From Gnetum montanum (Eukaryota; Streptophyta; Gnetopsida; Gnetales; Gnetaceae), in contig MNCI01009669.1 of NCBI GenBank assembly GCA_015680685.1, positions 404,127-433,755 on the forward strand: a stretch of DNA of 29,629 nt, given 5' to 3'. Positions 9,790-19,316 of this stretch are shown here, in pieces. Within the stretch, counting starts at the first letter, position 1, and every line of letters starts with the position of its first letter. Under the pieces are notes generated by a model. The model ran no database searches. It saw nothing but the letters and a program-made list of their open reading frames with translations, and was not told the origin of the DNA. The translations under genes were made by a program, and so were the position numbers.

Positions 9790-10560
9790 TTGGTGTTGCC
9801 AGAGACCAGCAAGCACCTAAATCCTATTCGAGGACACTCGTTGGCGATCGCGTCCCAAATGGTTGTCAACAACCCCAATGAGCAACACTTGAAAGGTCGG
9901 CTCTTTTGGAAAAAAGGAGCGACTTTTCTTTGGCAATTTTCTGTCCCTGGTCCATTTTCTCTTTTTGGTAATTTGGTTGGCTAACAACTTTGTTGGCTAA
10001 CAAGAAAGCAAGATAGTACTGTAACCTTGAGCATTGTAAGCTTTCTGTTTAACATTGTAAATAGTGAGCACTCTCAGTTGGCATTTTGTTCTACTCTCTT
10101 CTACCACCTTGGTAGCACTTCGCATTGTTAACGCTTGAGTCCGCGTTCAAGCACACAATCACCTAGCTCTATACATCTTGGTTACTCTCGGGATCTCTGT
10201 ACTTCTCAGCTTTGTGCAACCGATTGTACCCATCTTGACAAAGTAAGGTCGTAGCTTCGAAGCAGTGCATTTTTCTAACTGCATTTCACTTTATCTCCTG
10301 CTTATGACTGTATGTTACAATGTTTTCTATTTCTTTTACATTTAAACATTACTTTGTGCTATCAGTCTCATTTTCAAATCACATGTTGCAAAAGCTTATA
10401 TTAACACTGACTAAGTCCCTGTCTGATCGACTAGACTGTTCAGGGCGCCCTGTTTCCGTTCCATCCAGCACAACCCTACCGTGGAAATGGGGTTGAGATT
10501 GCCATCGGCTGATGACCCCTCGATGTTTTTTTCCAGTCACCGAAATTTTTGGTCACTACA
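9790..10560 (+). other. GC-richer right end of the inserted element
   Basis: The 64-codon frame at 9,790-9,984 has no recognised domain. The rest resembles LTR R/U5 or leader sequence: CT-rich runs, no TATA box, and a final ACTACA at the element end. GTTGGCTAACA is repeated at about 9,974 and 9,992. CAGGGCGCCCTG at 10,441-10,452 is a perfect 12-bp palindrome. Confidence 0.4.
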
Positions 10561-10565
10561 AATCC
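10561..10565 (+). repeat. Target site duplication AATCC, right copy
   Basis: Identical to 5,820-5,824 and directly adjacent to the element end at 10,560. Gag sequence resumes immediately to the right. Confidence 0.7.
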
Positions 10566-13150
10566 CACCTATCTAGGTTTACAAAGAATTATTATTATCC
10601 AATTTCATAAAATATAATGAGAAATATAATCCTACTAATCATGTTCTTATCTTTTACAATGAGTGTATGCTATTAGCTAACTATCCTTACACTAGTTTAA
10701 GGAGCATTTCAAACTCATTGATAGGCAAAGCATCTAAACAATATAGAGCCCTTTATCATGAATTTAGCACTTCCTTGAAGTATCTCTTCATGGGGTATTT
10801 TGAAAGGCTCAAATAAAACATTAGCAAGGGAAACATATTATAGAAACTCTTGGTCATCAAGTAGGCTTTCATTGAATCTATCTTTAAGTTCATCTCTTGA
10901 TGGGCATTAGCAACAATGGAGCTCACTCATCTCCTACTTGATGATCAAATATTAGACATTTTCAAGGAAGTTGTTAATAACTATATTATAGGCAAGTTAT
11001 TCTATCCTAGGTCACTTGCCCTCTACAATGCCATCACTTTTGCTAAACACATTAAGGAGGTGACCATTCAACACAATGGTCTATAATGGACAAACTTTTG
11101 TAATAAGATCAAAAAAGTCACATGCAAGGAGAAAGCCCCTTAGAATGTAGGGTAAATAGTAACTTAAGAAGATAAAACCTTAACAGGATCACCATGAACT
11201 AATGGAGGAAATAAAAACACAAATTCAAAGTGTAACGACACTAGGAAAAATTTATCAAATGGTAGTGAACAAAGAAGGTAGCTCAAGAATTAATCAAATT
11301 ATTACAAGTTTCTAATGGCCTATACATAGTTGTATAACATGTTGCTAAAGGAGGGCACATCAACCTAGAATAGATCTTAAAATAGATAAGAACATGATTT
11401 AGAAGATTATAAACTTTGGCCATTGATCCTTCCCAATGGATGGTATAATCCTAGTAAGTTTTGTTACTACAATGAGGTTGTACGAGATGATACTAATAAC
11501 TAAAAAATCCTCAAAGATGTTCAAGTGCTAGTAGAAAAATAAGAGAGATTTTTTTAACATTCCAGTGAAGTCTAATAACTCAAACATGTAGATCTTCAAA
11601 GATTAATTGAAAACTCATTTAAGAAGAATCTTTACTTTCTACACAAAGTCCAAAAGTAATCATCTTTAAATTCCTTTGTCATTCAAATGGGCCAATTCCA
11701 AAGTGATTCTTAACCATCTATTCATTCTTCAAAGTCCAAAAGGTTATTTTTCATTCACCTTCCTCAGAACAATTCTAACACATATCTCCTAGAATGTACA
11801 TAGAGGTCCATTTAGTATTATTAGAAAACCCCATTACGATGAAGCTCTTGTGCACTCAAACCCCTTATTTAGTTATCCTTAATCTTCTTCAAGGAGTTGA
11901 TTAACTTTGTTTATGCCATTGAGGCCTATTGGCCATTCTCCTATCTTACCCTATGTTGTACCAACTTCATCTCACTATTTTTTCTCAATTAAGTCATAAG
12001 AACAACTCTTGCTTCCCATTCCAATGCCACATATCAATATTTTTTACCAAGGCTCAAAGGAAAGTAATGAAAAATGACAAAGAAGTATAGAAAAAATAGG
12101 TAAACAAAGAACTTATTTAAAATAGGATGGTCTATTTCTAGGTTACACCAGGCACAACTCCTCCTACCCCTATCACCATATCAATTTCTCCTAGATGCAA
12201 CCTAGTTTCTCTAGCATTGACAACCAAGGATGTCACTCTTGAAGGCCAAGCCTTTCCTCAAATTATAACAATAATGAAAGTAGAGGAAAAAAATTTCTCT
12301 TTCTTTAATCTCTTCTCAACATTCAAGGAGCACCATTTGGCATTGGAAGAGCTCCTGAAATTCATCACAGTGATAGTAGATATTCAACTGCATGCCAAAG
12401 CAATCTCATCAATGCTTAATACTATGTGATATAAGGTTGATTTTTTGGTTTTTTTTTAAAATTAAGATCCATTTTGCTATAGGTAACATGTGCCAACTTT
12501 CTATCTACATCACAATATAGACTAGGAACAACATGATGCTACTCTTAGTACATGTGAATGATAGAGCCAAAACCAACATCATCTCATGGGTAGTCATTAA
12601 GCATCTCAACATTGAAAAATAGGTCATGCTTTCTAATTATAGATCTCCTTTGATTTTTGTTTAGTGTGGCTACAGTAGAAATCATAGGTGATGATAAAAT
12701 TACCATTTTTGGTAGGAAGCTATATAACATCTAAGGTATTCTTTGTAGTCATTAGCGAGTTATTTAGCATTAACACTATTATAGGCAAGTCTTTGTTAGC
12801 CTATCATTGCATTGTTTCCTCACTTATATACAAGGAAATAGACTTTTCATGCAAGTATAGGGAAGCATATATACACACACATCTTGATGTCCCCACTATC
12901 TCTCATCTCAATGTCTTAAAGGAAACTAGCCTACGATCCTAACTCACATTGGTAGGACAAACCTCATTAATGGCAAAAATCAACATGTTTGATAGTATCA
13001 TTTCCTAGCCATCTAACATATATGAGTTCATGTATCTATGATTGAAAGAGCTAGACATTGTTTAGTGCATCAAAAGTGTAAAATGTCCTACTATGTCATA
13101 GGCTAGGAAGGCTATCATTAAAGCATAGTCACCTTAGGGATTGCATCGCC
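10566..13150 (+). pseudogene. gag-pro: Ty3/gypsy gag (capsid, zinc knuckle) and protease
   Basis: The frame of 10,583 continues the 5' gag part. The capsid N-terminal lobe is visible as FIKYNEKYNPTNHV, SLIGKA and YLFMGYFERL, and the C-terminal lobe as FIESIFKFIS to AKHIKEV (about 10,870-11,070). A zinc-knuckle remnant lies at 11,441-11,540 (KFCYYNEV, then DDTNN, stop, KILKD), where the family has C-x2-H...H...C; only the first Cys survives. A linker follows at 12,217-12,429 (FKEHHLALEELLK). The protease is at about 12,485-12,940: LSIYITI, then VNDRAKTNIIS where families have VDDGA.NI, so the catalytic Asp-Ser/Thr-Gly is gone, then FFVVISEL and IIGKSLL. Stops are frequent and at least one frameshift occurs near 12,640. 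Reverse transcriptase was not found; recognisable coding ends near 13,150. It is dead, with roles known only from the family. Confidence 0.75.
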
Positions 13151-13619
13151 TTTTATCTTTTTCTTTATTGTCTCTTTATTTAACTTTTACATACATTTTC
13201 TATTTCTATTAATGTTAGCTATTTATATTATTTTATTACTTAATTTTATTATCTAGCTATATTTATTGCTTTCTTAGCTTAATTTTCTTTATGCTTCACC
13301 TTTATTACTTAGCATTTTTTGGTCAGATTTATATCTTTTATTTTAATTAACATTCACCATATTTCATGTTAGAAATGTCAAAAAAATATAAATGTATAAA
13401 AAAAATTTAAAAATCCAAAAAACATAGAAAACTAGAGAACATAAAGGCAAAAAATAGTAAAAACCATAAATAGATAAAAACATAAAGTCCATAAACATCA
13501 ACACTTCCATGTGTCATAACCCATGTCCATATAATGTTCATCATAGCTACTTGCCATCAATAATAAAAAAAAACACATAACATTCCATATAAAAATATGA
13601 AATATAAACATAATATGAT
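13151..13619. other. Very AT-rich spacer, no gene seen
   Basis: T-rich on the left (13,150-13,340), then A-rich (13,370-13,640) with repeated AAAAACATA words. The strand asymmetry flips near 13,370. No element boundary could be fixed, although the gag-protease remnant stops just before it. Confidence 0.5.
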
Positions 13620-14540
13620 ACATCATCTTAAATCTAACACTATCTCTTATCTCTTCCTCTTGGTCACCTATGCCTCAACCATCCATGGGAAAAATCTTTT
13701 GCATGATTTCTACATCATCTTCATTCTTAGTCTAATTGCCAAAAGCTAGTGGTACATTTTCATTTGTAAAAGTAAAAATAAAAATATGAAAACATTAATA
13801 AAATAAATGAAATATGAAAAATAAATAAAAACTATAAAAAATATTTAGATTAGAAAACCAACACAAAAATAAGATAAACATTAAAACTAGCTAATTCAAA
13901 TAATTGTTTCTTACTCATAGGCACATCAATAGGATCTTATTCACTTTCTTTTTCTTCCACTATTGTTGCATTTCGCCCATAATCATTTATGAGCTTTTAG
14001 TTATCTCTTCCTAGGTCAGTAATATTCACACTACCCTATTTCTTGGTCCTACTATCATCCTCCCCTTTTATAGAACCTGGTACCTATTTCTCTTTCTCCT
14101 CATGATGTATCATAACAAACTTCTCAAAGATTTTTAGCACATTACTAATCCCCATCTTTTCTATGAGCATATATTTAATTCTATTAATAGTCCTCTCCTC
14201 CTTAAGCTATTTCACAAGAAACATGTTTTTTTTTCTTATAGAATAGCTTGTCCCTTTTCTATTGATGTTCCAAATACTTCCATGCTATGTATTTGTTCTT
14301 TAGTCTCATGTTTAGCCTTTTCATAGTCAATAAATTATGCTACTAAATAGTGTGGATAGCCATCAATAAATTATGAGAATCATGTAACCACTAGTAGGAA
14401 GAAGCTATGGGGTTATGGTGCATTCATTCTTCTTTCATGAAAATCTACTTTTAAAGTTTCCATCTTCTTCTATATTTGTGTAATTTTTGATAATACCTTC
14501 TTATGATCCTTCTTGATGATTACTAAAACATCCCAGAGAA
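13620..14540 (-). pseudogene. Decayed coding sequence, unknown, minus strand
   Basis: Reading right to left: a run from about 14,540 contains VLVIIKKDHKKVLSKI; about 14,330 reads EKAKHETKEQIHSMEVFG; and from 14,224 comes MFLVK, a stop, then RIKYMLIEKMGISNVLKI and FEKFVMIHHEEKEK. This continues with SIKGEDDSRTKK and ITDLGRDN, and after an AT-rich interruption (about 13,750-13,925) NEDDVEIMQKIFPMDG at about 13,690-13,735. Amino-acid use is charged and helical with regular stops, as in decayed coding sequence rather than random AT-rich DNA. I do not recognise a domain. It could be part of a retroelement gag or a host-like coiled-coil protein. It points opposite to the gag-protease remnant to its left. 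Confidence 0.4.
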
Positions 14541-14551
14541 AATTTGCATTT

Positions 14552-14622
14552 GCATATGTGGCCTAATAGGTAGAGTGTTTACATTGTAATTTAATGAAAA
14601 TTTCAAAGGTAGAAACAACCGC
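14552..14622 (+). mobile_element. Possible tRNA-derived SINE head
   Basis: TGGCCTAATAGG at 14,559-14,570 fits the RNA polymerase III A-box consensus (TRGCNNARYNGG) completely. About 49 bp on, AGGTAGAAACAACC (14,607-14,620) could be a decayed B box (GGTTCGANNCC). The text between (GTAGAGTGTTTACATTGTAA) is like a tRNA D-to-anticodon region. The acceptor stem does not pair, so it is not a tRNA gene. The B box is weak and no tail was found. Confidence 0.3.
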
Positions 14623-14889
14623 CAATTTTCCCATTGAAAATCCCACCTCATGGCTTTTTCCCAACTTAATTTGAATAGTTTCTAGTGTACAAAGATGTAA
14701 TTTTTAGCTTATAAGCTAAAGGTATCATTTAGGTTGGTGTATAGACGCCAAAATGTAAAGTACACTTCCAAAACGTGGCAAGAAAAGACAAACAGTTGCT
14801 AGCTTAGAGGCTGGAAAAATAACATAAATACGCTACCAACATTGGTAGGAAAAGCTATATAGGTTGGAGGCTCCTAACTTGTAAATTTG
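14623..14889. other. Spacer, no gene seen
   Basis: Non-coding-looking sequence with TTAGCTTATAAGCTAA (about 14,703-14,718), a perfect palindrome whose AAGCT words recur in the 16.2-16.4 kb array. No domain was recognised. Confidence 0.4.
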
Positions 14890-15090
14890 GATGGTGGAAA
14901 TGCCAATTATGTTGGCATAACAATGCCTAAAATGGCATATACACTCGCATGTTTGCTTATAGAAAATGCTACTTACGTTGGAGATTTAAGCCAAAGTTCA
15001 TATACACTAGTATATAAGCTAATGGAAAATAATAATTACACTAAAAGTTTGGACAGAAACCCAAATTATGTTGGCATTCATACATTGTAG
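14890..15090 (+). repeat. 63-65-bp tandem repeat, open in one frame
   Basis: Units start near 14,897 (GAAATGCCAATTATGTTGG), 14,962 (GAAAATGCTACTTACGTTGG) and 15,025 (GAAAATAATAATTACACTA). Because the period is close to a multiple of three, the plus frame 14,887-15,090 stays open for 67 codons and shows degenerate repeats of about 21 residues (NANYVG, NATYVG, NNNYTK, each followed by YTL.). I consider it a repeat rather than a gene because no upstream start context or homologue is recognised. Confidence 0.55.
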
Positions 15091-15603
15091 ATTATTCTTG
15101 TCAGAATCATTTGAAATACTGTAGTAATCAACCAGCCATCAGTAGCATAAAATTAGTGATCTTCAGCCTATTTAAACTAATGTCATGCTCTTCTTTGGGA
15201 CTTTTGGAAATTTTGAGCATTTAGGCCAAACTAGAGACATTTATAGCAATGCATATTTAAAGACTCTATAACTACCACAACATTCCATTTAGTGTGAACA
15301 ACCCTAATAAAGAAAACTAGTGGTAGATCAAGTTCTAGGGTAGATCATTTGAGACATTCAAGCATGAATCTCATTGTAGAATACATCCTACATCAAATTC
15401 CAAGAGTGTCTCTTAGGCTGCTAGGCTTTTAAAGCCTATAACTTGTACTTTCTAAACTATTTGATTGAACTTTCTTATGTTTAATACAAAGTTACAACAT
15501 ATTTGTGTGGCCATTATTACCCTTTATTTATTTCTCTACCATTAAACTATTTATGCTGGGAATTTTTCCTTTGCACACATCTTCTTTTAACACCTATTAA
15601 TAG
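15091..15603. other. AT-rich spacer, no gene seen
   Basis: No domain or element end was recognised on either strand. It may belong to the 5' LTR of the gag element whose primer-binding-site-like motif lies at 16,046, but no LTR start could be placed. Confidence 0.4.
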
Positions 15604-15960
15604 ATCCCCTAAGTCCTTAAGTGATCTACTAGACCATTTGAGATGCCATGGATCCTAGTCTAAGGCTTAATTGGATCTAGGGTTAAACTATCATGTGCTA
15701 AACTTTTTAGCCCTTCAACATTGAACTTTTTAGCCTCTACAGTTTTATGGCACTAGAAGGAGGGCTTGAATTTCCAACCTTATGGTTAAAAAATCCCCTA
15801 AGTACTCAAGCAATGAATGAGACTATTTTAGATGCTTTAGATCCTTTTTTCGAAGTCCATTGGATTTGGTGTTAAACTAACATGGTGTTAAAATTTTTAG
15901 CCCTCTAGCATGAAATGTTTCAAGTTCTATAGTTTTCTAGCACTAGAAGGGGGACCTATG
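15604..15960. repeat. Two-copy tandem duplication, period 189 bp
   Basis: ATCCCCTAAGT begins both copies (15,604 and 15,793). Later landmarks are shared in order: TTAAACTA with CATG, TTTTTAGCCCT, GTTTT(A/C)TAG/GG and GCACTAGAAGG. The copies are considerably diverged. No coding content is seen. Confidence 0.75.
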
Positions 15961-16045
15961 CCTAAATTCTTCATCATAATATGGTGTATTTGATAGTGCA
16001 TTTGCAATTTTTCTTCTATTTCTCATATATATGCACTATCTTAAT

Positions 16046-16057
16046 TGGTATCATATC
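16046..16057 (+). other. Primer-binding-site-like motif (initiator-Met tRNA)
   Basis: TGGTATCATATC matches 10 of 12 bases of TGGTATCAGAGC, the usual primer-binding site of plant LTR retrotransposons. It lies about 500 bp upstream of the ATG of the gag remnant at 16,561, a sensible leader length, which supports a 5' LTR ending just to its left. Confidence 0.4.
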
Positions 16058-16204
16058 TACAAGATAGTTTAATTATTAGCATATTTATAGTTTTCTATTT
16101 ATTTTTGCTATTTAAGCTAGCTTAATTGTTAGTTTTGCAATTAGCTTATTTAACGCCAATGTAATTATGCCTAGTAACATTTCTAATTTTTTTAAAAAAA
16201 TTTT

Positions 16205-16440
16205 CTCATGACTTTTCTAGCTTATATGCTGAGGTAGTTTTGGCTTATATGCTAAGGCAGTTCCAACTTATGCACTAAGGTTTCTGTAGTTATGGAAGCC
16301 AAAAGCTTTATAAGCTGAAAACTCATGTAAGCTAAATCTTTATAAGTTGAAAACTAACATTAACTCTTACATAAGCTAAAATCTTTATAAGTTGAAAGCT
16401 CACATAAGCTGAAGCTTTATTGGCTAAAGTTGTTTATGCT
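16205..16440. repeat. Degenerate repeat of CTTTATAAGCTGAAA
   Basis: At the left the word is GCTTATATGCTAAGG (three copies, 16,219-16,280). It then becomes AGCTTTATAAGCTGAAAACTCA (16,303), ATCTTTATAAGTTGAAAACT (16,337), ATCTTTATAAGTTGAAAGCT (16,381) and AAGCTTTATTGGCTAAAG (16,412). Spacing is about 30-45 bp. Confidence 0.65.
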
Positions 16441-16560
16441 AAAGGTTTTCAACCTTCATTAAAATATTAGTCGCTTAGTCCAAAGTTCACCTAATGCATT
16501 AGCCTCATACAATTTGTTTCTTTTCAACATTCAATAGTTCTATGACACAACATAACACAC

Positions 16561-17840
16561 ATGGCCTCTAGCTAGAACTCTATTTGTATTTATGATTCCA
16601 AGGATCCTACTATAGTATAGCGTAGATAATGCCTTAGACAACTAGGATTAGATCCATCCTATGTAAATATTAGTGAAGAGTATTATAACTTCATTTGCAC
16701 AAAGATGCAAGTTGGCCTTTCCATTCCATGTAGGGAATTAGAATGTAAACATCAATTTGAGATTATTCACCAAAACAAAAAGGAGTACATTCCTTTCCCT
16801 TATGACCATATTGAGATTACTGAGTTTTACACATGCATGTTAGCAAAACTCATAGAGTTAGAGGAGGTGAGTGAGGAGACTAGTTTAGAGGAAAAATAGG
16901 AGGACCAACATGAATTCAAAGTGGAACATGGACTAGACATGTTCATAGGGAGCTTGTTTCAATAGTTAGCTACACAAGCAAATGCCCCTAACTTTACACC
17001 ACTAGTTTCCTTGTTAAGTCAAGTCCCTTAGCCTACTCCCTTTCTCTCTATGATTTTTGCCTTAATACCTATTATAGTAGCACACGAATCCCATGTAGTA
17101 GCCCATTTTGTATGCTTGTTTTCTACGATGTTGTTTGAAACTTAAACCTATTTTGTGTGGCCATCCATGGTGGCATCCTTTATATCATCTTCTTTCTCTA
17201 TTCCAACAGGCCCCTCCTTGGGATCCCAAGCATCACAAGCCTCTCATACATCCTTTTTTCCCTTCATCCCTCAAGTTCCAAAGCAAACATAATTTTCTTT
17301 ATTTAATTATCCCCCCATAGTGATCACCTAGCCTTTGTTGTCAATGTCGATGCCTATTGCATGGCTCCAAGCATCTCAACTTCCTGAACAACCATTTGTA
17401 CAAACACCACAATTTGCAATGATGTTCCAAGGCTTGGATCAAGCCTTCCAGATGATCTAGGACCTCATTGAAGAGCTAAAAAAGCTAAAATCCTCAACCA
17501 CCTAGATGATCAAGATCATGAACTTTTATCAAGATGACCCCATTAGTCCTACTGTCCCTCAAATAACTCTTTCTTGCAAGCATTCCTATCTTCCAATTTA
17601 CCAAGGATAATAGTGAGGGTGATCCAAACTCACATCTCATCACCTTCCACTCTAAATGCTTGTTGTTGCAAATTTGACCCCATACCATGATGTGTGTCTT
17701 ACTTATGTCTTTAATTGGGAAAGCCTTAAATTGGTACCATGTCCCACTTAGAGGTTCAATTGCATCCTGAAGAGACTTGATCATCCAATTCATTAACCAT
17801 TTAAAGAATAACTTGAAACCTAACATAATACTTAATTAGC
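16561..17840 (+). pseudogene. gag: Second Ty3/gypsy gag remnant (capsid)
   Basis: From ATG 16,561 a frame with few stops contains RQLGLDPSYVNISEEYY, then the stop-free stretch 16,705-16,899 (PCRELECKHQFEIIHQ, ITEFYTCMLAKLIELEE). Ser/Pro-rich text with HTSFFPFIPQVP follows to about 17,330, then MMFQGLDQAF with a coiled EELKKLKSS (about 17,425-17,495). After a frame change the capsid domain is clear at 17,582-17,840: FTKDNSEGDPNSHLITF, MSLIGKALNWYHVPLRGSI and LIIQFINHL. These match the gypsy gag pattern of DP..HL..F, then G.A..WF..L...SI..F..L...F. Recognisable coding stops at 17,840, before the capsid C-terminal lobe and zinc knuckle, so it is 3' truncated close to the opposite-strand LTR. Stops at 17,460 and 17,669 are in otherwise good coding text. 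Confidence 0.7.
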
Positions 17841-18119
17841 TTATTATTACAATTGGAAAAATTGATTATTGAAAAAATTGATTGATTTGTCATAGCAGCC
17901 TCAATCCCAAATCCATAGGGCCTTTGAAAAAATGGGATTCAGGGTGCCCTAGCTGGTCCAACAAATCAACTAGGGACTTTAAGGATGGTAGAACAAGATA
18001 AATAATATGATTATAGATCGAAGTAATATAAATGCACTAAAAATAAATAAAAAATTTAGTTCAAACATAAACCAAAATTGTAAACTTTATTTTACATAGA
18101 ATAAAATAAAGAAGAGTTA
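17841..18119. other. Junction between gag remnant and minus-strand LTR
   Basis: Contains an ATTGAAAAAATTGATT near-duplicate (17,851-17,888) and AT-rich text with AATAAA words. On the minus strand these would suit LTR R/U5 polyadenylation. The exact left end of the LTR at 18,120-19,300 probably lies here, but no TG end with a matching target duplication could be fixed. Confidence 0.35.
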
Positions 18120-19300
18120 AGAGATTGTGTACAAAGTGTGCCTGAGAGGGAAATAGAGGGGTTCACTTGAGCAAGGTTTCAGCATTTGTTGAAGTCGATG
18201 TATTCAACTTCACAATCTGGATGTCTTGCCATGCCTGATGTTATTAAACCTCCTTTTCTGCTACTTCTAGATCTACAACGTTGGTTACTACTGGAAGTTA
18301 GGAAGTGTGAAGAATCCAAGCTTCCAAAGTTTTCTATGTTGGGAGTTGAAAATCCTAGGAGTGTAGTGTGAAGCCTGAAAACTCACAATTCCAAGGGAGG
18401 TTACAAGGTCACAAGGCCACAAGGATTCCACGTAGGAAATTACCAAGAAGTAGCATTTACACAAAGGTTTGCAAGTGCTCTTGGATGTGCAAGATTGTGG
18501 AACTATTGCTTGGAAAATGTATGAATGCTCAATGTATTCAAGTGCCAAAAGAGTGGAACCTATAAATGGTTTTTTACGAGTTTTAGATGATGAATGGTAT
18601 TGCAAAATGGCTATAATTTGGCTACACAATGGCTACAAATTGGCTGGAATTTTGTTGCAAATTTCTACATCGTATAGGTGAGATGGATGCCCATAGTTGG
18701 GGGGCTACTATATATAGTAAGTGCTGTTCCCCCATGGCCATTTTGTTTACTGTAAATAGTAATAGGGGCACACCTTTCACAGTAGAGATAGGTCTTTCAT
18801 GCTGAGCCTTCAACCATCCTCATTGAAGTTGTTGGTCAATGTTGGAATGCATGGAGTGTTGAAATTTGGCTTTTGTGGCTTCCACACTAGGGGCATGTAG
18901 TTTCCATGTTGGGAGGGAGGGGATGGAGTTTCCAAGCTAAGGGGAAACCCACCATTCCTCCATGCTGGGGATAGGTGAGATTTACCCTCCTATAAGTGTT
19001 TCTAGCATAGAAAAATCTATACCCCTCATAAAACCATCAAATTACCATTTTTGGCATTCCAAAAGGCAAGTTTGACCCTCCTAAGCCTAAATATAAATAC
19101 TAGATGACTTTTTTCACTTGGGAAATGAGGCTTTAACAACTTATGAGGCATTTTTTCAGCCCCAAATGTATGGATTATGTGATATTGCCCCTCATGCATT
19201 ACAATCTTTACATTTACAATGAAGTTTTGCCTCAAGTTTCGTGGGGTGAAAGCTACATAAAGAAAATTAACCATAACATGCAAATTTTTATGGTGTTACA
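18120..19300 (-). mobile_element. LTR of the minus-strand Ty3/gypsy element
   Basis: On the minus strand the LTR begins TGTAACACCA at 19,300, directly downstream of a polypurine tract (19,305-19,316), which fixes this as the 3' LTR of the element whose pol lies at 19,525-22,960. A TATATATAG core promoter sits about 585 bp inside. The left boundary is uncertain by perhaps 200 bp. On the plus strand the U3 part (18,870-19,080) holds words such as TTCCACACTAGGGGCATG, TTTCCATGTTGGG and CTCCATGCTGGGGATAGG, which recur in the tandem array at 23.6-26.9 kb. The several 60-113-codon frames inside look like chance frames. Confidence 0.65.
18706..18719 (-). promoter_or_regulatory. LTR TATA box, within a 14-bp palindrome
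   Basis: TACTATATATAGTA is a perfect palindrome, so it reads as a TATA box on both strands. In the minus orientation it is placed as expected for an LTR promoter, followed by a GC-rich GTAGCCCCCCAAC, with a transcription start predicted near 18,680. Confidence 0.5.
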
Positions 19301-19304
19301 ATGA

Positions 19305-19316
19305 CCCCTCTTTTTT
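19305..19316 (-). other. Polypurine tract
   Basis: On the minus strand AAAAAAGAGGGG is followed four bases later by the LTR start TGTAACACC. This is the plus-strand DNA priming site of LTR retrotransposons, and its position downstream of integrase is as expected. Confidence 0.7.

Larger units (their letters stand above)
5825..10560. mobile_element. 4.74-kb element inserted in gag
   Basis: The left end is TGAAACACCCC and the right end is GGTCACTACA, giving the TG...CA signature of LTR elements, bounded by AATCC on both sides. Removing the element and one AATCC copy restores the surrounding gag reading phase exactly. The start also resembles the LTR start at 19,300 (TGTAACACC followed by an A-rich run and TTTG). 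I could not find two LTR copies inside, so it may be a solo LTR that itself received insertions, a non-autonomous element with highly diverged LTRs, or something else. The last 18 bp, reversed, match the first 18 at 12 positions. The interior holds a palindrome cluster, two TATA boxes, a GC-richer coding-like stretch and an AT-rich block. Strand is unassigned, although both TATA boxes point to plus. Confidence 0.65.

Noticed and set aside
10554-10562. CACTACAA as the end of a CACTA DNA transposon
   Set aside because: The gag frame resumes at 10,566 and the AATCC duplication fits an LTR-type insertion ending at 10,560. No matching inverted terminus was seen.
14552-14622. A functional tRNA gene
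   Set aside because: The A box is good, but the acceptor and T stems do not pair and the B box is decayed, so it is at best a SINE remnant.
17494-17826. Minus-strand frame of 110 codons
   Set aside because: It overlaps the plus-strand gag capsid motifs; the plus strand explains the sequence and the minus frame has no domain.
18288-18629. Minus-strand frame of 113 codons
   Set aside because: It lies inside the LTR in the R/U5 region, with no recognisable domain. A chance open frame is the simpler explanation.
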